From: Bacteroidales bacterium
GTDB lineage: Bacteria > Bacteroidota > Bacteroidia > Bacteroidales > UBA1715
Assembly (NCBI GenBank): GCA_031286165.1
Contig: JAITUU010000044.1
Coordinates: 1-36,127, forward strand
Direction: 5' to 3'
Length of the DNA stretch: 36,127 nucleotides
Each line of letters opens with the position of its first letter. The first letter of the stretch is position 1. Shown here in pieces: positions 1 through 7,625 of the stretch. The position numbers and the translations under genes are program-made. A model generated the notes under the pieces. The model had not been told where the DNA came from and did no database searches. It was given only the letters and a program-made list of their open reading frames with translations.

Positions 1-226
1 TTATTACACCATAACAGCACTCACCGAAGATGGCGAAACGCAACTGAAAGAAGGAGTATTTAAAACCGGCGAAAAAACAGAACCGGTACGTGTAGAAACT
101 ATAAGCGTGCCGGCTGTGCTGGTGGCGTACTACAATCTTTTGGGGCAAAAACTGAACGAAGAACCACAAAAAGGTATGTATATTGTACAGTATAGCAATG
201 GCAGTACCGAAAAACGAGTGAGATAA
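1..226 (+). CDS. C-terminal end of a T9SS-secreted protein (partial)
   Basis: Open frame from base 2 to the TAA at 224-226, 74 residues, cut by the left edge of the window. The last ~40 residues have the pattern of the type A T9SS C-terminal sorting domain: a YNLLGQKL segment, then KGMYIVQY, an NG turn and a basic end (EKRVR). In known cargo this domain directs export through the type IX secretion system and is removed at the cell surface. The function of the missing N-terminal part cannot be seen. A palindrome and a terminator-like hairpin follow directly. Confidence 0.8.
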   Translation, partial: YYTITALTEDGETQLKEGVFKTGEKTEPVRVETISVPAVLVAYYNLLGQKLNEEPQKGMYIVQYSNGSTEKRVR

Positions 227-244
227 CAAGGGGCATGCCCCTTG
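227..244. repeat. Perfect 18-bp palindrome after the T9SS gene
   Basis: CAAGGGGCATGCCCCTTG is its own reverse complement and begins one base after the stop codon at 226. It could form a GC-rich hairpin protecting the mRNA end, or be a protein-binding site. No T-run follows it directly; the nearby hairpin at 255-289 supplies that. Confidence 0.6.
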
Positions 245-254
245 CTGTTACAAC

Positions 255-289
255 ACTCCTGCTAACTTCGGTTTGTGGGAGTTTTTTTG
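255..289 (+). terminator. Rho-independent terminator of the T9SS gene
   Basis: An ACTCC arm at 255-259 pairs with GGAGT at 278-282. Inside it AAC-TTCG-GTT closes a tetraloop, and a T-run follows (282-288). Confidence 0.65.
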
Positions 290-294
290 TTTTT

Positions 295-329
295 CTAACA
301 ACTAATCACTAACAACTAACTCCTAATGA
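295..329. repeat. Heptamer array, CTAACAA family (copy 1)
   Basis: Five 7-bp units begin at 295, 302, 309, 316 and 323, each starting CTAA: CTAACAA, CTAATCA, CTAACAA again, CTAACTC, CTAATGA. The first 25 bp are identical to 9693-9717, and a related copy lies at 4880-4901 on the other strand. It sits between the terminator and the separate heptamer array of the asmA-like promoter. Confidence 0.85.
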
Positions 330-334
330 AAATA

Positions 335-362
335 ATTTACCATTTGTAATTTGCCGTTTGCA
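335..362 (+). repeat. Four-heptamer promoter array upstream of the AsmA-like gene
   Basis: Four 7-bp units start at 335, 342, 349 and 356 (ATTTACC, ATTTGTA, ATTTGCC, GTTTGCA). They end one base before a 9-nt linker (ATTATTTTG) that abuts the -7 box. An A-rich stretch precedes them. The same layout occurs at the mltD-like gene, parC, ffh and efp. Confidence 0.8.
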
Positions 363-379
363 ATTATTTTGTATTTTTA
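351..379 (+). promoter_or_regulatory. Promoter of the AsmA-like gene
   Basis: The -7 box TATTTTTA (372-379) differs from TAnnTTTG only at the last base. A TTG lies 18 nt upstream (351-353) inside the third heptamer. The predicted transcript starts about 20 nt before the ATG at 406. Confidence 0.6.
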
Positions 380-405
380 GCCCTCAAACCAAAACACAAA
401 ACAAA

Positions 406-3057
406 ATGAAAAAAGCATTGATTATAATCGGTTGCGTTGTAGTATTTTTAATTGCAGCCGTAGCGGTTACGCCGTTGTTGTTCAAAGGAAAAATTTTAGA
501 ACTTGCAAAACAAGAAGTCAATTCTATGCTCACTGCCGAAGTTGATTTCAACGATGATGCGTTTAGTGTGAGTATGTTTCGCAGTTTCCCAAATCTTACC
601 GTGCAATTCGGCGATTTACGCATAGTGGGTACCGGGCAATTTGCCCAAGATACCCTGCTTTCTATTCAAAAACTGAGTGCTACGGTAGATATTATGACCG
701 TTATTCGCAGCCAACCAATAGGAATTATAGATGTAACTATTACCAAACCGCGTATTCACGCGCTGGTGGCAGCCGATAGTGCGGCGAATTTCGATATTAT
801 GAAACCAACAGACGAAACTACGCCCGAAGATACTACGGCATCATCTTTCGCGCTCAAAATCAATACAATACAAATTATAGACGGATACATATATTATAAC
901 GATATTCCGGGTTCTATGAACGCCGAGTTACAAGGATTGAACACCTCCATTTCGGGCGATTTTACCGAAAGTTCTACTCTTATTCACACGCTGATAGACA
1001 TTGCTCAGGTGAATTTTGCTATGGACGCTATTCCTTACGCGCGTGATTTGCACTTTGCCCTCGATGCCACTATTGATGCCGATTTCGATAAGGAAAAATA
1101 CACGCTGAAAGATAACAAAATGTCGCTCAACGATTTAGATATTTCTTACGATGGTTGGCTCGCCTTTGTAGGCGAAAATAGCGAAAACATGGATATGGAT
1201 TTTACCTTTAAAACCATGAAAACCGATTTCAAAAGCATACTTTCGCTTGTGCCGGGTGTGTTTATGGAAGGATTTGAGGACATACAAACTACCGGAAAAC
1301 TCTCGCTTGATGGTAGTGTGAAAGGTTTGCTTGCCGATAAGCCGGAAAGTTATCCTTCGTTCAATCTTGCCGTGTTGGTTGACGATGCGTCTTTCCAATA
1401 CCCCGATTTACCCAAAGCCGTTACCAATATCAATATTGATTTGTTGGTTGATAATCAGTCCAATAACTTAGATAGCACGGTGGTAGATTTGCGAAAATTG
1501 TCGCTTAATTTCGGCGAAAATCCTTTGTTTGCCACACTTTTGGTAAAAACTCCTATGAGCGACCCCTACATAAAAGCCGCCATGAAAGGAAAACTCGATA
1601 TTGCATCGCTCAAAGATTTTATTCCGCTCACCGGCGTAACCATGAGCGGTACCATAGTGCCCGAACTTGAACTTGCAAGCCGAATGTCGGACATTGAAAA
1701 AGAAAATTACAATGCTATTCGTGCGCTGGGAAGTCTTTTGATTTCTAATTTCAGTTACACCGATGCTGATTTTCCCAAAGGAATAGCAATTTCTGCCGCA
1801 AAACTCACATTTACGCCGCAGTATGCCAATTTGGAGCAGTGCGATGTAAAATTCGGCGGTAGCGATGTGTCGTTGCAAGGTCGTTTGGAAAACTTCTTGG
1901 GCTATGCTCTTTCCGACCAAACTATTCGCGGAAATTTGAACGTGAAATCTACCTATTTCAATGCTGCCGATATTTTGGGCGAAAGCACCACTGAAACCAC
2001 TCCTGCCGATACTTCGGCTACCGAAATTGTGGAAATTCCGGGTAATATCGACTTTGCCTGCGCTATTAATTTCGGTAGATTGATTTACGACAATTTCGAT
2101 ATTACCAATTTACTGGGAACGGTGCGCATAAAAGACAGCAAAGCCGATTTGCAGAGTTTGATGATGAATATGCTGGGTGGAAGTTTGGGATTGAGCGGAA
2201 GTTATGCTACGCCGAAAAATCAAAAACCGGAGGCAAATCTTTCGTTGAATATCAATAATTTTGATATTGGAAAAACTTTTGCAACCTTTGTAACCGTGCA
2301 AAAATTGGCTCCGATTGCGCAAAATTTGACTGGAAACTTCTCTACAAAACTTTCATTTCAAAGTTTCTTGCAAAACGATTTTATGCCGGTGCTTTCGTCA
2401 ATCAATGGTACGGGAGCATTTAATACTGCCTCTATTGCTATGGAGGGTACGAGTTTTCAAAATTTTGCCGTGAATGAATTGAAACAGCAGGATTTGAAAG
2501 AAATTATTGCAAAAAATGTTGCGATGTTTTTCACCATTACCAACGGAAATATTGCCGTGAAACCCTTCGATGTAAAATTCAATAATTATTCGGCAAATGT
2601 GCAGGGTTCAGCAAATTTAGACCAAACTATGGCATTCACCGTAGCAACGCAAATACCAAGTGCAGTAATCGGGAAAGCGGCTACTTCCACGCTGTCGTCG
2701 CTGCAAAAAGCCGCTGCATCGAAAGGAATTGATGCTGCGGTGGGGCAAAATATTGACGTAAAATTCTTGATAGGAGGTACTGTTACCAGTCCGAAAGTGT
2801 CGGTGCAACTCGGCGATGCTACTGCCGGAGTGCTGAGTTCGGTGAAAGACCAAGCGCAACAAAAATTGCAAGCCGAAGCCGATAAAGCGAAAGCCGAAGC
2901 GCAAGCAAAATTAGATGCTGCCAAAGCGCAGGCACAAGCCGAAGCCGATGCGAAAAAACAAGAATTGGAACAAAAAGCAAAAGCAGAAACGCAAAAACAA
3001 ACTGAGGCGGTGAAACAAAAAGCCACGCAGGGAGTGCAAAATCTTTTGAAAAAATAA
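406..3057 (+). CDS. AsmA-family inner-membrane-anchored protein
   Basis: 883 residues. The start at 406 (MKKALIIIGC...) is chosen because the upstream in-frame start lies inside the promoter repeats. An N-terminal membrane anchor (~residues 4-26) is followed by an AsmA-type N-terminal region and long beta-rich repeats ending in an AsmA C-terminal-like segment (to ~810). The last ~65 residues are an Ala/Lys/Gln-rich coiled coil. AsmA-like proteins belong to the group of long periplasmic proteins implicated in lipid transport between the membranes; the substrate here is unknown. The stop codon overlaps the start of the next gene (TAATG at 3055-3059), implying translational coupling. Confidence 0.85.
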   Translation: MKKALIIIGCVVVFLIAAVAVTPLLFKGKILELAKQEVNSMLTAEVDFNDDAFSVSMFRSFPNLTVQFGDLRIVGTGQFAQDTLLSIQKLSATVDIMTVIRSQPIGIIDVTITKPRIHALVAADSAANFDIMKPTDETTPEDTTASSFALKINTIQIIDGYIYYNDIPGSMNAELQGLNTSISGDFTESSTLIHTLIDIAQVNFAMDAIPYARDLHFALDATIDADFDKEKYTLKDNKMSLNDLDISYDGWLAFVGENSENMDMDFTFKTMKTDFKSILSLVPGVFMEGFEDIQTTGKLSLDGSVKGLLADKPESYPSFNLAVLVDDASFQYPDLPKAVTNINIDLLVDNQSNNLDSTVVDLRKLSLNFGENPLFATLLVKTPMSDPYIKAAMKGKLDIASLKDFIPLTGVTMSGTIVPELELASRMSDIEKENYNAIRALGSLLISNFSYTDADFPKGIAISAAKLTFTPQYANLEQCDVKFGGSDVSLQGRLENFLGYALSDQTIRGNLNVKSTYFNAADILGESTTETTPADTSATEIVEIPGNIDFACAINFGRLIYDNFDITNLLGTVRIKDSKADLQSLMMNMLGGSLGLSGSYATPKNQKPEANLSLNINNFDIGKTFATFVTVQKLAPIAQNLTGNFSTKLSFQSFLQNDFMPVLSSINGTGAFNTASIAMEGTSFQNFAVNELKQQDLKEIIAKNVAMFFTITNGNIAVKPFDVKFNNYSANVQGSANLDQTMAFTVATQIPSAVIGKAATSTLSSLQKAAASKGIDAAVGQNIDVKFLIGGTVTSPKVSVQLGDATAGVLSSVKDQAQQKLQAEADKAKAEAQAKLDAAKAQAQAEADAKKQELEQKAKAETQKQTEAVKQKATQGVQNLLKK

Positions 3058-4352
3058 TGTTCAAAAAACTCTTCCAACGCATACAATCGTGGGTGTGGGC
3101 TACGCACACGCTACACGCCAAATCGCGCATACTGCGTGTGGCGCGTATTACGTGGTATTCCTACAAGCGATTTGTGGAAACTCGCTGCATAGAAAAAGCA
3201 TCGGCACTTACGTACTACACCTTGCTTTCGCTGGTGCCGCTGCTTGCTATGGCGTTTGCCATCACCAAAGGTTTTGGGCTTGACGTTCGCCTCGAACGTT
3301 TTTTGAATCACCGCTTTGCCGACAAACCGGAATTTGCAGCGCAGTTACAGGATTTTGCAACTTCGCTGCTCAATACCACCAATAGTGGCGTGATAGCCGG
3401 CGTGGGTTTGGTGGTGCTGTTTTGGTCGGTTATTAAAGTGATGGGTAATATTGAAAGTGCGCTCAATCATATATGGGCAGTGCAAAAACAGCGCAGTTTT
3501 ACGCGAAAAATCAGCGATTATTTTACCATAGTGCTATTGGCTCCGTTGCTGCTATTTCTATCAAATAGCGCCACATCGTTTGTAGCATTGTCGGTACAAC
3601 GCATAGCCGAAACCACTCCGTGGGTGCAGTCGCTTTCGGGAATTATTACGTTTACTATCAATTTATTACCATATAGTTTGATATGGTTTGCTTTCACCTT
3701 ACTGTATATGGTGATGCCCAATACGCGCGTGGCGTTTCGGTCGGCGTTTTTGGGCGGTTTTATAGCCGGTGTGGTGTTTCAAATCGTGCAATTTGCCTAC
3801 GTATATTTTCAAATCGGTGTGAGTAATTACAATGCCATTTATGGCAGTTTTGCCGCCTTGCCGCTGTTTTTGGCGTGGTTGCAAACTTCGTGGATAGTGG
3901 TGTTGCTCGGTGCCGAAATTGCTTACGCTGCGCAAAATATTACCACCTTTGAAAGTGAAATAGCGAGTAATAATATGAGTCATTCGTTGCGTATTTCGTT
4001 ATCACTGTGGATTTTACATGCCATTATTCTACGTTTTGAAGAAGGAAAATCTGCTCTGCGACTTTCGGAATTGAGTGAAACACTGTCTATTCCGCAAAAA
4101 TTGCTTTCCACGCTGCTCAGTCGCTTGATAGATGCCGGTTTGCTTTGCGAAAATAGAACGATAGACGAAAAATATTCTACGTTTACCCCGGCACTTTCAC
4201 CCGATTTTATGACGGTGCAGTACTGCGTGCAACGCATGGAAACCGTAGGAGTGAATGAAATTAGCATTCCGCACAGTAAGCAATTTGCGCACTTTGTGCA
4301 AACGCTGAATTACGAAAGTTGCGGAAATTCTACCCTGCTCAAAACGATTTAA
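3057..4352 (+). CDS. YihY/BrkB-family inner membrane protein
   Basis: 431 residues. An N-terminal basic segment leads to the family signature around residue 45 (EKASALTYYTLLSLVPLLA), then about six hydrophobic segments to ~residue 295, including the NYNAIYGSFAALP stretch typical of the family. A soluble tail of ~130 residues resembles a winged-helix module (LRLSELSETLSIPQKLLSTLLSRLIDAGLL), as seen in longer YihY proteins. The biochemical role is not established; the old 'ribonuclease BN' label is wrong for the family. It overlaps the AsmA-like gene by one base and shares a TTAA stop with convergent rimM. Confidence 0.88.
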   Translation: MFKKLFQRIQSWVWATHTLHAKSRILRVARITWYSYKRFVETRCIEKASALTYYTLLSLVPLLAMAFAITKGFGLDVRLERFLNHRFADKPEFAAQLQDFATSLLNTTNSGVIAGVGLVVLFWSVIKVMGNIESALNHIWAVQKQRSFTRKISDYFTIVLLAPLLLFLSNSATSFVALSVQRIAETTPWVQSLSGIITFTINLLPYSLIWFAFTLLYMVMPNTRVAFRSAFLGGFIAGVVFQIVQFAYVYFQIGVSNYNAIYGSFAALPLFLAWLQTSWIVVLLGAEIAYAAQNITTFESEIASNNMSHSLRISLSLWILHAIILRFEEGKSALRLSELSETLSIPQKLLSTLLSRLIDAGLLCENRTIDEKYSTFTPALSPDFMTVQYCVQRMETVGVNEISIPHSKQFAHFVQTLNYESCGNSTLLKTI

Positions 4353-4873
4353 TCGTTCAAACCCAGCAATCCTTCGGGAAGGCGCATGGTGATAGTATGA
4401 TGTTCTTCGTCAATGCTTTCAATCAAATCCTCCACTAAGGGAATAAGAACTTCGCTACCGGTAGGAGTGTGCACTTCCAAAAGCAGTTGCATAGGGTATT
4501 CGTGCACGGTGCGAATGGTGCCGATTTCGGTGTGCGGTGCGTTGTAGAGCGTGTACGACACGAGTTCGTGCGTTTCGCCGTCAGGCTCTTCATCGTCTGT
4601 TTTTTCAATATATATGCGCAGTCCGGCAATTTTTTCGGCATCTTCTACGGAGTGAATATCGTAAAATTTGAGATATACGTTGTTGTTTTTCCGCACACAT
4701 TCTTCTATGAAAAACGGTACTAATTTGTGCAGAATATCGAGTAACACGTAGTTTCGCTGCGCAAATGCTTCACTGTCTATTGCTTTGAGCGCAATGAGCA
4801 CCATACCTGCGCCACCGTAGGTTTTTGATATGTAACCAACTGAGTTACAGTTTTCTATAAGAGGAAAAGACAT
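4349..4873 (-). CDS. rimM: Ribosome maturation factor RimM
   Basis: 174 residues, the usual length. An N-terminal beta-barrel (VGYISKTYGGAGMVLI...) is followed by a PRC-barrel-like half (ELVSYTLYN...IGTIRTVHEYPMQLLLEV...EVLIPLVEDLIESID). RimM binds S19 and helps mature the 30S head. It lies downstream of rpsP as usual, but an outer-membrane-type gene separates them. No TAnnTTTG box was seen in the 24-nt spacer, which carries CTAACAA heptamers, so it is probably co-transcribed with the gene at 4898-5530. Its stop overlaps the convergent stop of the YihY gene. Confidence 0.9.
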   Translation of the reverse strand: MSFPLIENCNSVGYISKTYGGAGMVLIALKAIDSEAFAQRNYVLLDILHKLVPFFIEECVRKNNNVYLKFYDIHSVEDAEKIAGLRIYIEKTDDEEPDGETHELVSYTLYNAPHTEIGTIRTVHEYPMQLLLEVHTPTGSEVLIPLVEDLIESIDEEHHTITMRLPEGLLGLND

Positions 4874-4879
4874 AAATAG

Positions 4880-4901
4880 TTGTTAGTGAGTTAGTTGTTA
4901 A
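4880..4901 (-). repeat. Heptamer array, CTAACAA family (copy 3)
   Basis: On the minus strand the units are TTAACAA, CTAACTCA (one base longer) and CTAACAA, just upstream of the rimM ATG and overlapping the stop codon of the preceding gene (4898-4900). Related copies lie at 295 and 9693. Confidence 0.7.
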
Positions 4902-5530
4902 AACGTCATACCGAGTAGGAAATTGCCGCGTGGCACAACGCCTCTATATGTATCGGAAAACATATCGCTTGAAATATAATCGGTTTCATTCAACGGCAAT
5001 CGCATACCGCCGCCGAGTGTGAAATCCATCACGAAACGTCCGAACGCAAATCGTAATCCGGAATCAATACCAAAACCAATCACGTTGTTTATAGTATTTC
5101 CATCGCTTACAAATTCTCCTATTTCATTGTAAATATCGGCATTGCCTTGACGTGAAATATATTTGTACTGTGCGTAAGGGCTGAGAAAAATATTGAATTT
5201 ACGAGGATTTTCAAAAGTAAACCATTTGTATGCCACTTCCAACGCATAGACTTCTTTGCGCACAGGAGAATAATCGTAATAGAACGTTTCTCCATAGCCA
5301 TAATAATAACCGCTACTTTTTTGTTTTACAGTGATAAATGGCGAAATGCGCAATGCGCTATTCAATTCAGGAAATGCCCGTTCGTAAGAAAGATAAAATG
5401 TGCTTGCAAAAAAGTGAAAGGGAGAAAATTGGAACAAATTGTTGTATGTTTTCGATTCAGAACTTTGCGCGTGTGCGTTGATTGCGCATAGGAAAATCAG
5501 CAGAGTAAAAATTGCGCTATTTTTTTTCAT
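4898..5530 (-). CDS. Predicted outer-membrane beta-barrel protein
   Basis: 210 residues. A clear signal peptide (MKKNSAIFTLLIFLCAINAHAQ) is followed by alternating aromatic/polar strands rich in Tyr and Phe, ending in Phe as many outer-membrane barrels do. The family is not recognised with certainty; a small porin-like or DUF3575-like barrel is possible. It has its own promoter after the rpsP terminator and sits between rpsP and rimM, which are normally adjacent. Confidence 0.7.
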   Translation of the reverse strand: MKKNSAIFTLLIFLCAINAHAQSSESKTYNNLFQFSPFHFFASTFYLSYERAFPELNSALRISPFITVKQKSSGYYYGYGETFYYDYSPVRKEVYALEVAYKWFTFENPRKFNIFLSPYAQYKYISRQGNADIYNEIGEFVSDGNTINNVIGFGIDSGLRFAFGRFVMDFTLGGGMRLPLNETDYISSDMFSDTYRGVVPRGNFLLGMTF

Positions 5531-5561
5531 GGTTGTTAGAGTTTATGGTTATAAAATCACG

Positions 5562-5569
5562 CAAAGATA
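5562..5569 (-). promoter_or_regulatory. Promoter of the outer-membrane protein gene
   Basis: -7 box TATCTTTG on the minus strand, ~30 nt before the ATG at 5530, directly after the rpsP terminator. Confidence 0.65.
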
Positions 5570-5590
5570 TGTTTTTTTTGAAAAATCACA

Positions 5591-5627
5591 AAAAAAGAGG
5601 ATACATAGTGCATGTAACCTCTTTTTG
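5591..5627 (-). terminator. Terminator downstream of rpsP
   Basis: AAAAAGAGG (5592-5600) pairs with CCTCTTTTT (5618-5626), with an inner TACAT/ATGTA stem. Read on the minus strand it is a stable hairpin ending in T residues ~20 nt after the rpsP stop. Confidence 0.75.
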
Positions 5628-5649
5628 TATAATACTGTACGTTCTGTGC

Positions 5650-6204
5650 TTATTCGGCAGCAGGAGTTTCTTCGGCAGCTTCGGCAGGAGTTTCTTCTAC
5701 TACCACTTCTTCCACCACCACTTCTTCGGCAGGAGCAGCAGTTGCTTCGGCTAATTTTTGCGCGATTGCTTCTTCGCGTTTTTTGTTTACTTCGAGTTCG
5801 GCAGCAATGCGTTTTTTTATTGCGGCTTGTTTTTCCGAAGAAAGTTTAGAAACGATTGCTTCTTCTTTTTTACGTTTTTCGTCTAAAAATGCTTGGAATT
5901 TTTTCTCTAACGTTGCTTGGTCGAATGCGCCTTTTTGCACACCACCTTGTAAGTGTTTCATGAATAACACACCTTCGTTGCGCAAAATAGAGCGCGTAGT
6001 GTCGGTTGGTTGTGCGCCTACATTCAACCAATATAGAGCGCGGTCGAATTTTAATTCTACCACCGCAGGATTTGCAGTTGGTTTGTAGGTTCCAATTTTT
6101 TCAATAAATTTACCATCACGTGGTGCTCTGCTATCGGCAGCTACAATGTGATAAAAAGGGCTCGCCTTTCTTCCGTGTCGTGCTAATCTAATTTTAACAG
6201 CCAT
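5650..6204 (-). CDS. rpsP: 30S ribosomal protein bS16 with long C-terminal extension
   Basis: 184 residues. The bS16 core ([26 protein letters not shown]... to ~residue 80) is canonical. It is followed by a ~100-residue tail: a Lys/Glu-rich helical part, then a low-complexity Ala/Glu/Pro/Val end. Such tails are common in Bacteroidota bS16. bS16 binds 16S rRNA early in 30S assembly. The gene has its own promoter and terminator, so rimM downstream is uncoupled from it here. Confidence 0.95.
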   Translation of the reverse strand: MAVKIRLARHGRKASPFYHIVAADSRAPRDGKFIEKIGTYKPTANPAVVELKFDRALYWLNVGAQPTDTTRSILRNEGVLFMKHLQGGVQKGAFDQATLEKKFQAFLDEKRKKEEAIVSKLSSEKQAAIKKRIAAELEVNKKREEAIAQKLAEATAAPAEEVVVEEVVVEETPAEAAEETPAAE

Positions 6205-6241
6205 TGTCTTTTGTTTTAATTATGTTTATAAAAATTTTTCG

Positions 6242-6270
6242 CAAAAATACATCTTTTTTTCGTTCGGCAA
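6242..6270 (-). promoter_or_regulatory. rpsP promoter
   Basis: On the minus strand, TATTTTTG (6249-6242) with TTG (6270-6268) 18 nt upstream. This matches the Bacteroidota -33/-7 arrangement and has no heptamer array, so it is a useful contrast to the repeat promoters. Confidence 0.7.
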
Positions 6271-6388
6271 TGTGTTTGTGTGCTTATTTTTTGCTGAAAT
6301 TGCATGACGTTTCTAATGGAACTTACACCGCAAAGGGCTACACTCCTTGTTGTGTTTCTTGTCTAAAAAATTCAAAAAACAACGAAGT

Positions 6389-7510
6389 ATGATTGAACGA
6401 TTTTTGCAACAAAGCATTGAAAACCGCTTGCATAAAGGCAAAGTAATTATTTTGCTTGGTGCTCGGCAGGTGGGTAAATCCACTCTGCTCGAAAAATTGT
6501 TTGCCCATAAAAGCGATGTGGAGTGGTTTAATGGCGATGAGGCTACCACGAAAGCATTTTTTAGTGATATTTCGGCTACACGTTTGGATGCATATTTCAA
6601 AGGGAAAAAATATTTGATAATAGACGAGGCGCAGCAAATCGAAGATGTTGGGTTGAAATTGAAATTGATGTCCGATAAAATCAAGGATTTACAAATTGTA
6701 GCCACCGGCAGTAGTGCCTTTGAAATAGCCAACAAAACCAATGAACCGCTCACCGGCAGAACGTGGGAATATACAATGTATCCGCTCTCGTTTGCCGAAA
6801 TGGTGGCGCATCACGGACTTATGACCGAAAAACGAATGCTACCGCACCGCTTATTGTATGGCTATTATCCCGATGTGGTAAACAATGTGGGAGAGGAACA
6901 AAAAATACTTAGATTATTGTCTGATAGTTATTTGTATAAAGATATTTTGCAATGGGAGGGTATTCAGAAACCCGATAAATTGACGAAATTGTTGCAAGCC
7001 TTAGCCTATCAAATTGGGTCGGAAGTATCGTTTGCCGAAATTGGGAATACCATTGGGCTGGATTCAAAAACGGTGGAAAAATACATAGATTTACTCGAAA
7101 AATGTTTTGTTGTTTTTCGTCTTGGTTCTTTCAGTCGAAATGTGCGTAATGAATTAAAATTCAGTAAGAAAATCTATTTTTACGATACCGGAATACGCAA
7201 TGCCGTGATTGCTGATTTTTCGGACATCAATACTCGGCGCGATATTGGCGGATTGTGGAAAAATTTTGTAATTTCCGAGCGAAAAAAAGTACTTGAATAT
7301 GGAGAAATTTGGGCGAAATCCTATTTTTGGCGTACCACACAGCAGCAAGAAATAGACTATATAGAAGAAAAAGACGGGCAACTGACCGCCTGCAAAATTA
7401 AATGGAGTTCTACCGCAAAAGCACGGCTTCCGCTTACTTTTTCAAAAAAATATCAACATATTGATTTTAAAGTAATAAACAAAGACAATGTTGAACATTT
7501 TCTATTGTAA
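6389..7510 (+). CDS. AAA+ ATPase with DUF4143 domain
   Basis: 373 residues. The start at 6389 (MIERFLQQSI) matches family N-termini. Walker A is at residues 24-32 (GARQVGKST), Walker B at 75-80 (YLIIDE), and the ATGSS sensor-like motif at ~106. The C-terminal DUF4143 half has a winged-helix stretch (SFAEIGNTIGLDSKTVEKYIDLLEK) and a PD-(D/E)XK-like end. In that end the Asp (EID, residue 323) is kept, but the usual E-I-K is K336-I-K338, one base from GAA. The family is common in Bacteroidota; its role is unknown. No clear promoter was seen. Confidence 0.88.
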   Translation: MIERFLQQSIENRLHKGKVIILLGARQVGKSTLLEKLFAHKSDVEWFNGDEATTKAFFSDISATRLDAYFKGKKYLIIDEAQQIEDVGLKLKLMSDKIKDLQIVATGSSAFEIANKTNEPLTGRTWEYTMYPLSFAEMVAHHGLMTEKRMLPHRLLYGYYPDVVNNVGEEQKILRLLSDSYLYKDILQWEGIQKPDKLTKLLQALAYQIGSEVSFAEIGNTIGLDSKTVEKYIDLLEKCFVVFRLGSFSRNVRNELKFSKKIYFYDTGIRNAVIADFSDINTRRDIGGLWKNFVISERKKVLEYGEIWAKSYFWRTTQQQEIDYIEEKDGQLTACKIKWSSTAKARLPLTFSKKYQHIDFKVINKDNVEHFLL

Positions 7511-7553
7511 AAACCCACATATTTTCTACAACTAAAACTACAGCAGTAAAAAA

Positions 7554-7581
7554 ATTAAGCATTAAGCATTAAGCATTAACC
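7554..7581 (+). repeat. Four-heptamer promoter array upstream of the lytic transglycosylase
   Basis: Three identical ATTAAGC units (7554, 7561, 7568) and one ATTAACC (7575), followed by a 10-nt linker (ATTAATTTCG) and the -7 box at 7592. An A-run flanks the distal side. Confidence 0.85.
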
Positions 7582-7591
7582 ATTAATTTCG

Positions 7592-7599
7592 TATCTTTG
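7592..7599 (+). promoter_or_regulatory. Promoter of the lytic transglycosylase gene
   Basis: Perfect TATCTTTG, ~27 nt before the first ATG. No TTG is found at the usual -33 spacing; the heptamers occupy that place. Confidence 0.75.
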
Positions 7600-7625
7600 C
7601 CAAAACAATTACATTTCTGCTACCC

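Noticed and set aside
2586..3107. Cys/Ala-rich minus-strand frame
   Set aside because: Antisense of the repetitive coiled-coil end of the AsmA-like protein.
5439..5849. Leu/Arg/Gln-rich plus-strand frame opposite rpsP
   Set aside because: Reflects the low-complexity Ala/Glu/Pro tail of bS16 read backwards.
6204..6392. Small plus-strand frame between rpsP and the ATPase gene
   Set aside because: Overlaps the rpsP promoter on the other strand; no family pattern and no promoter of its own.
7554..7581. Short direct repeats as a possible CRISPR array
   Set aside because: Units are 7 bp with no spacers and no cas genes; the layout fits a promoter array.
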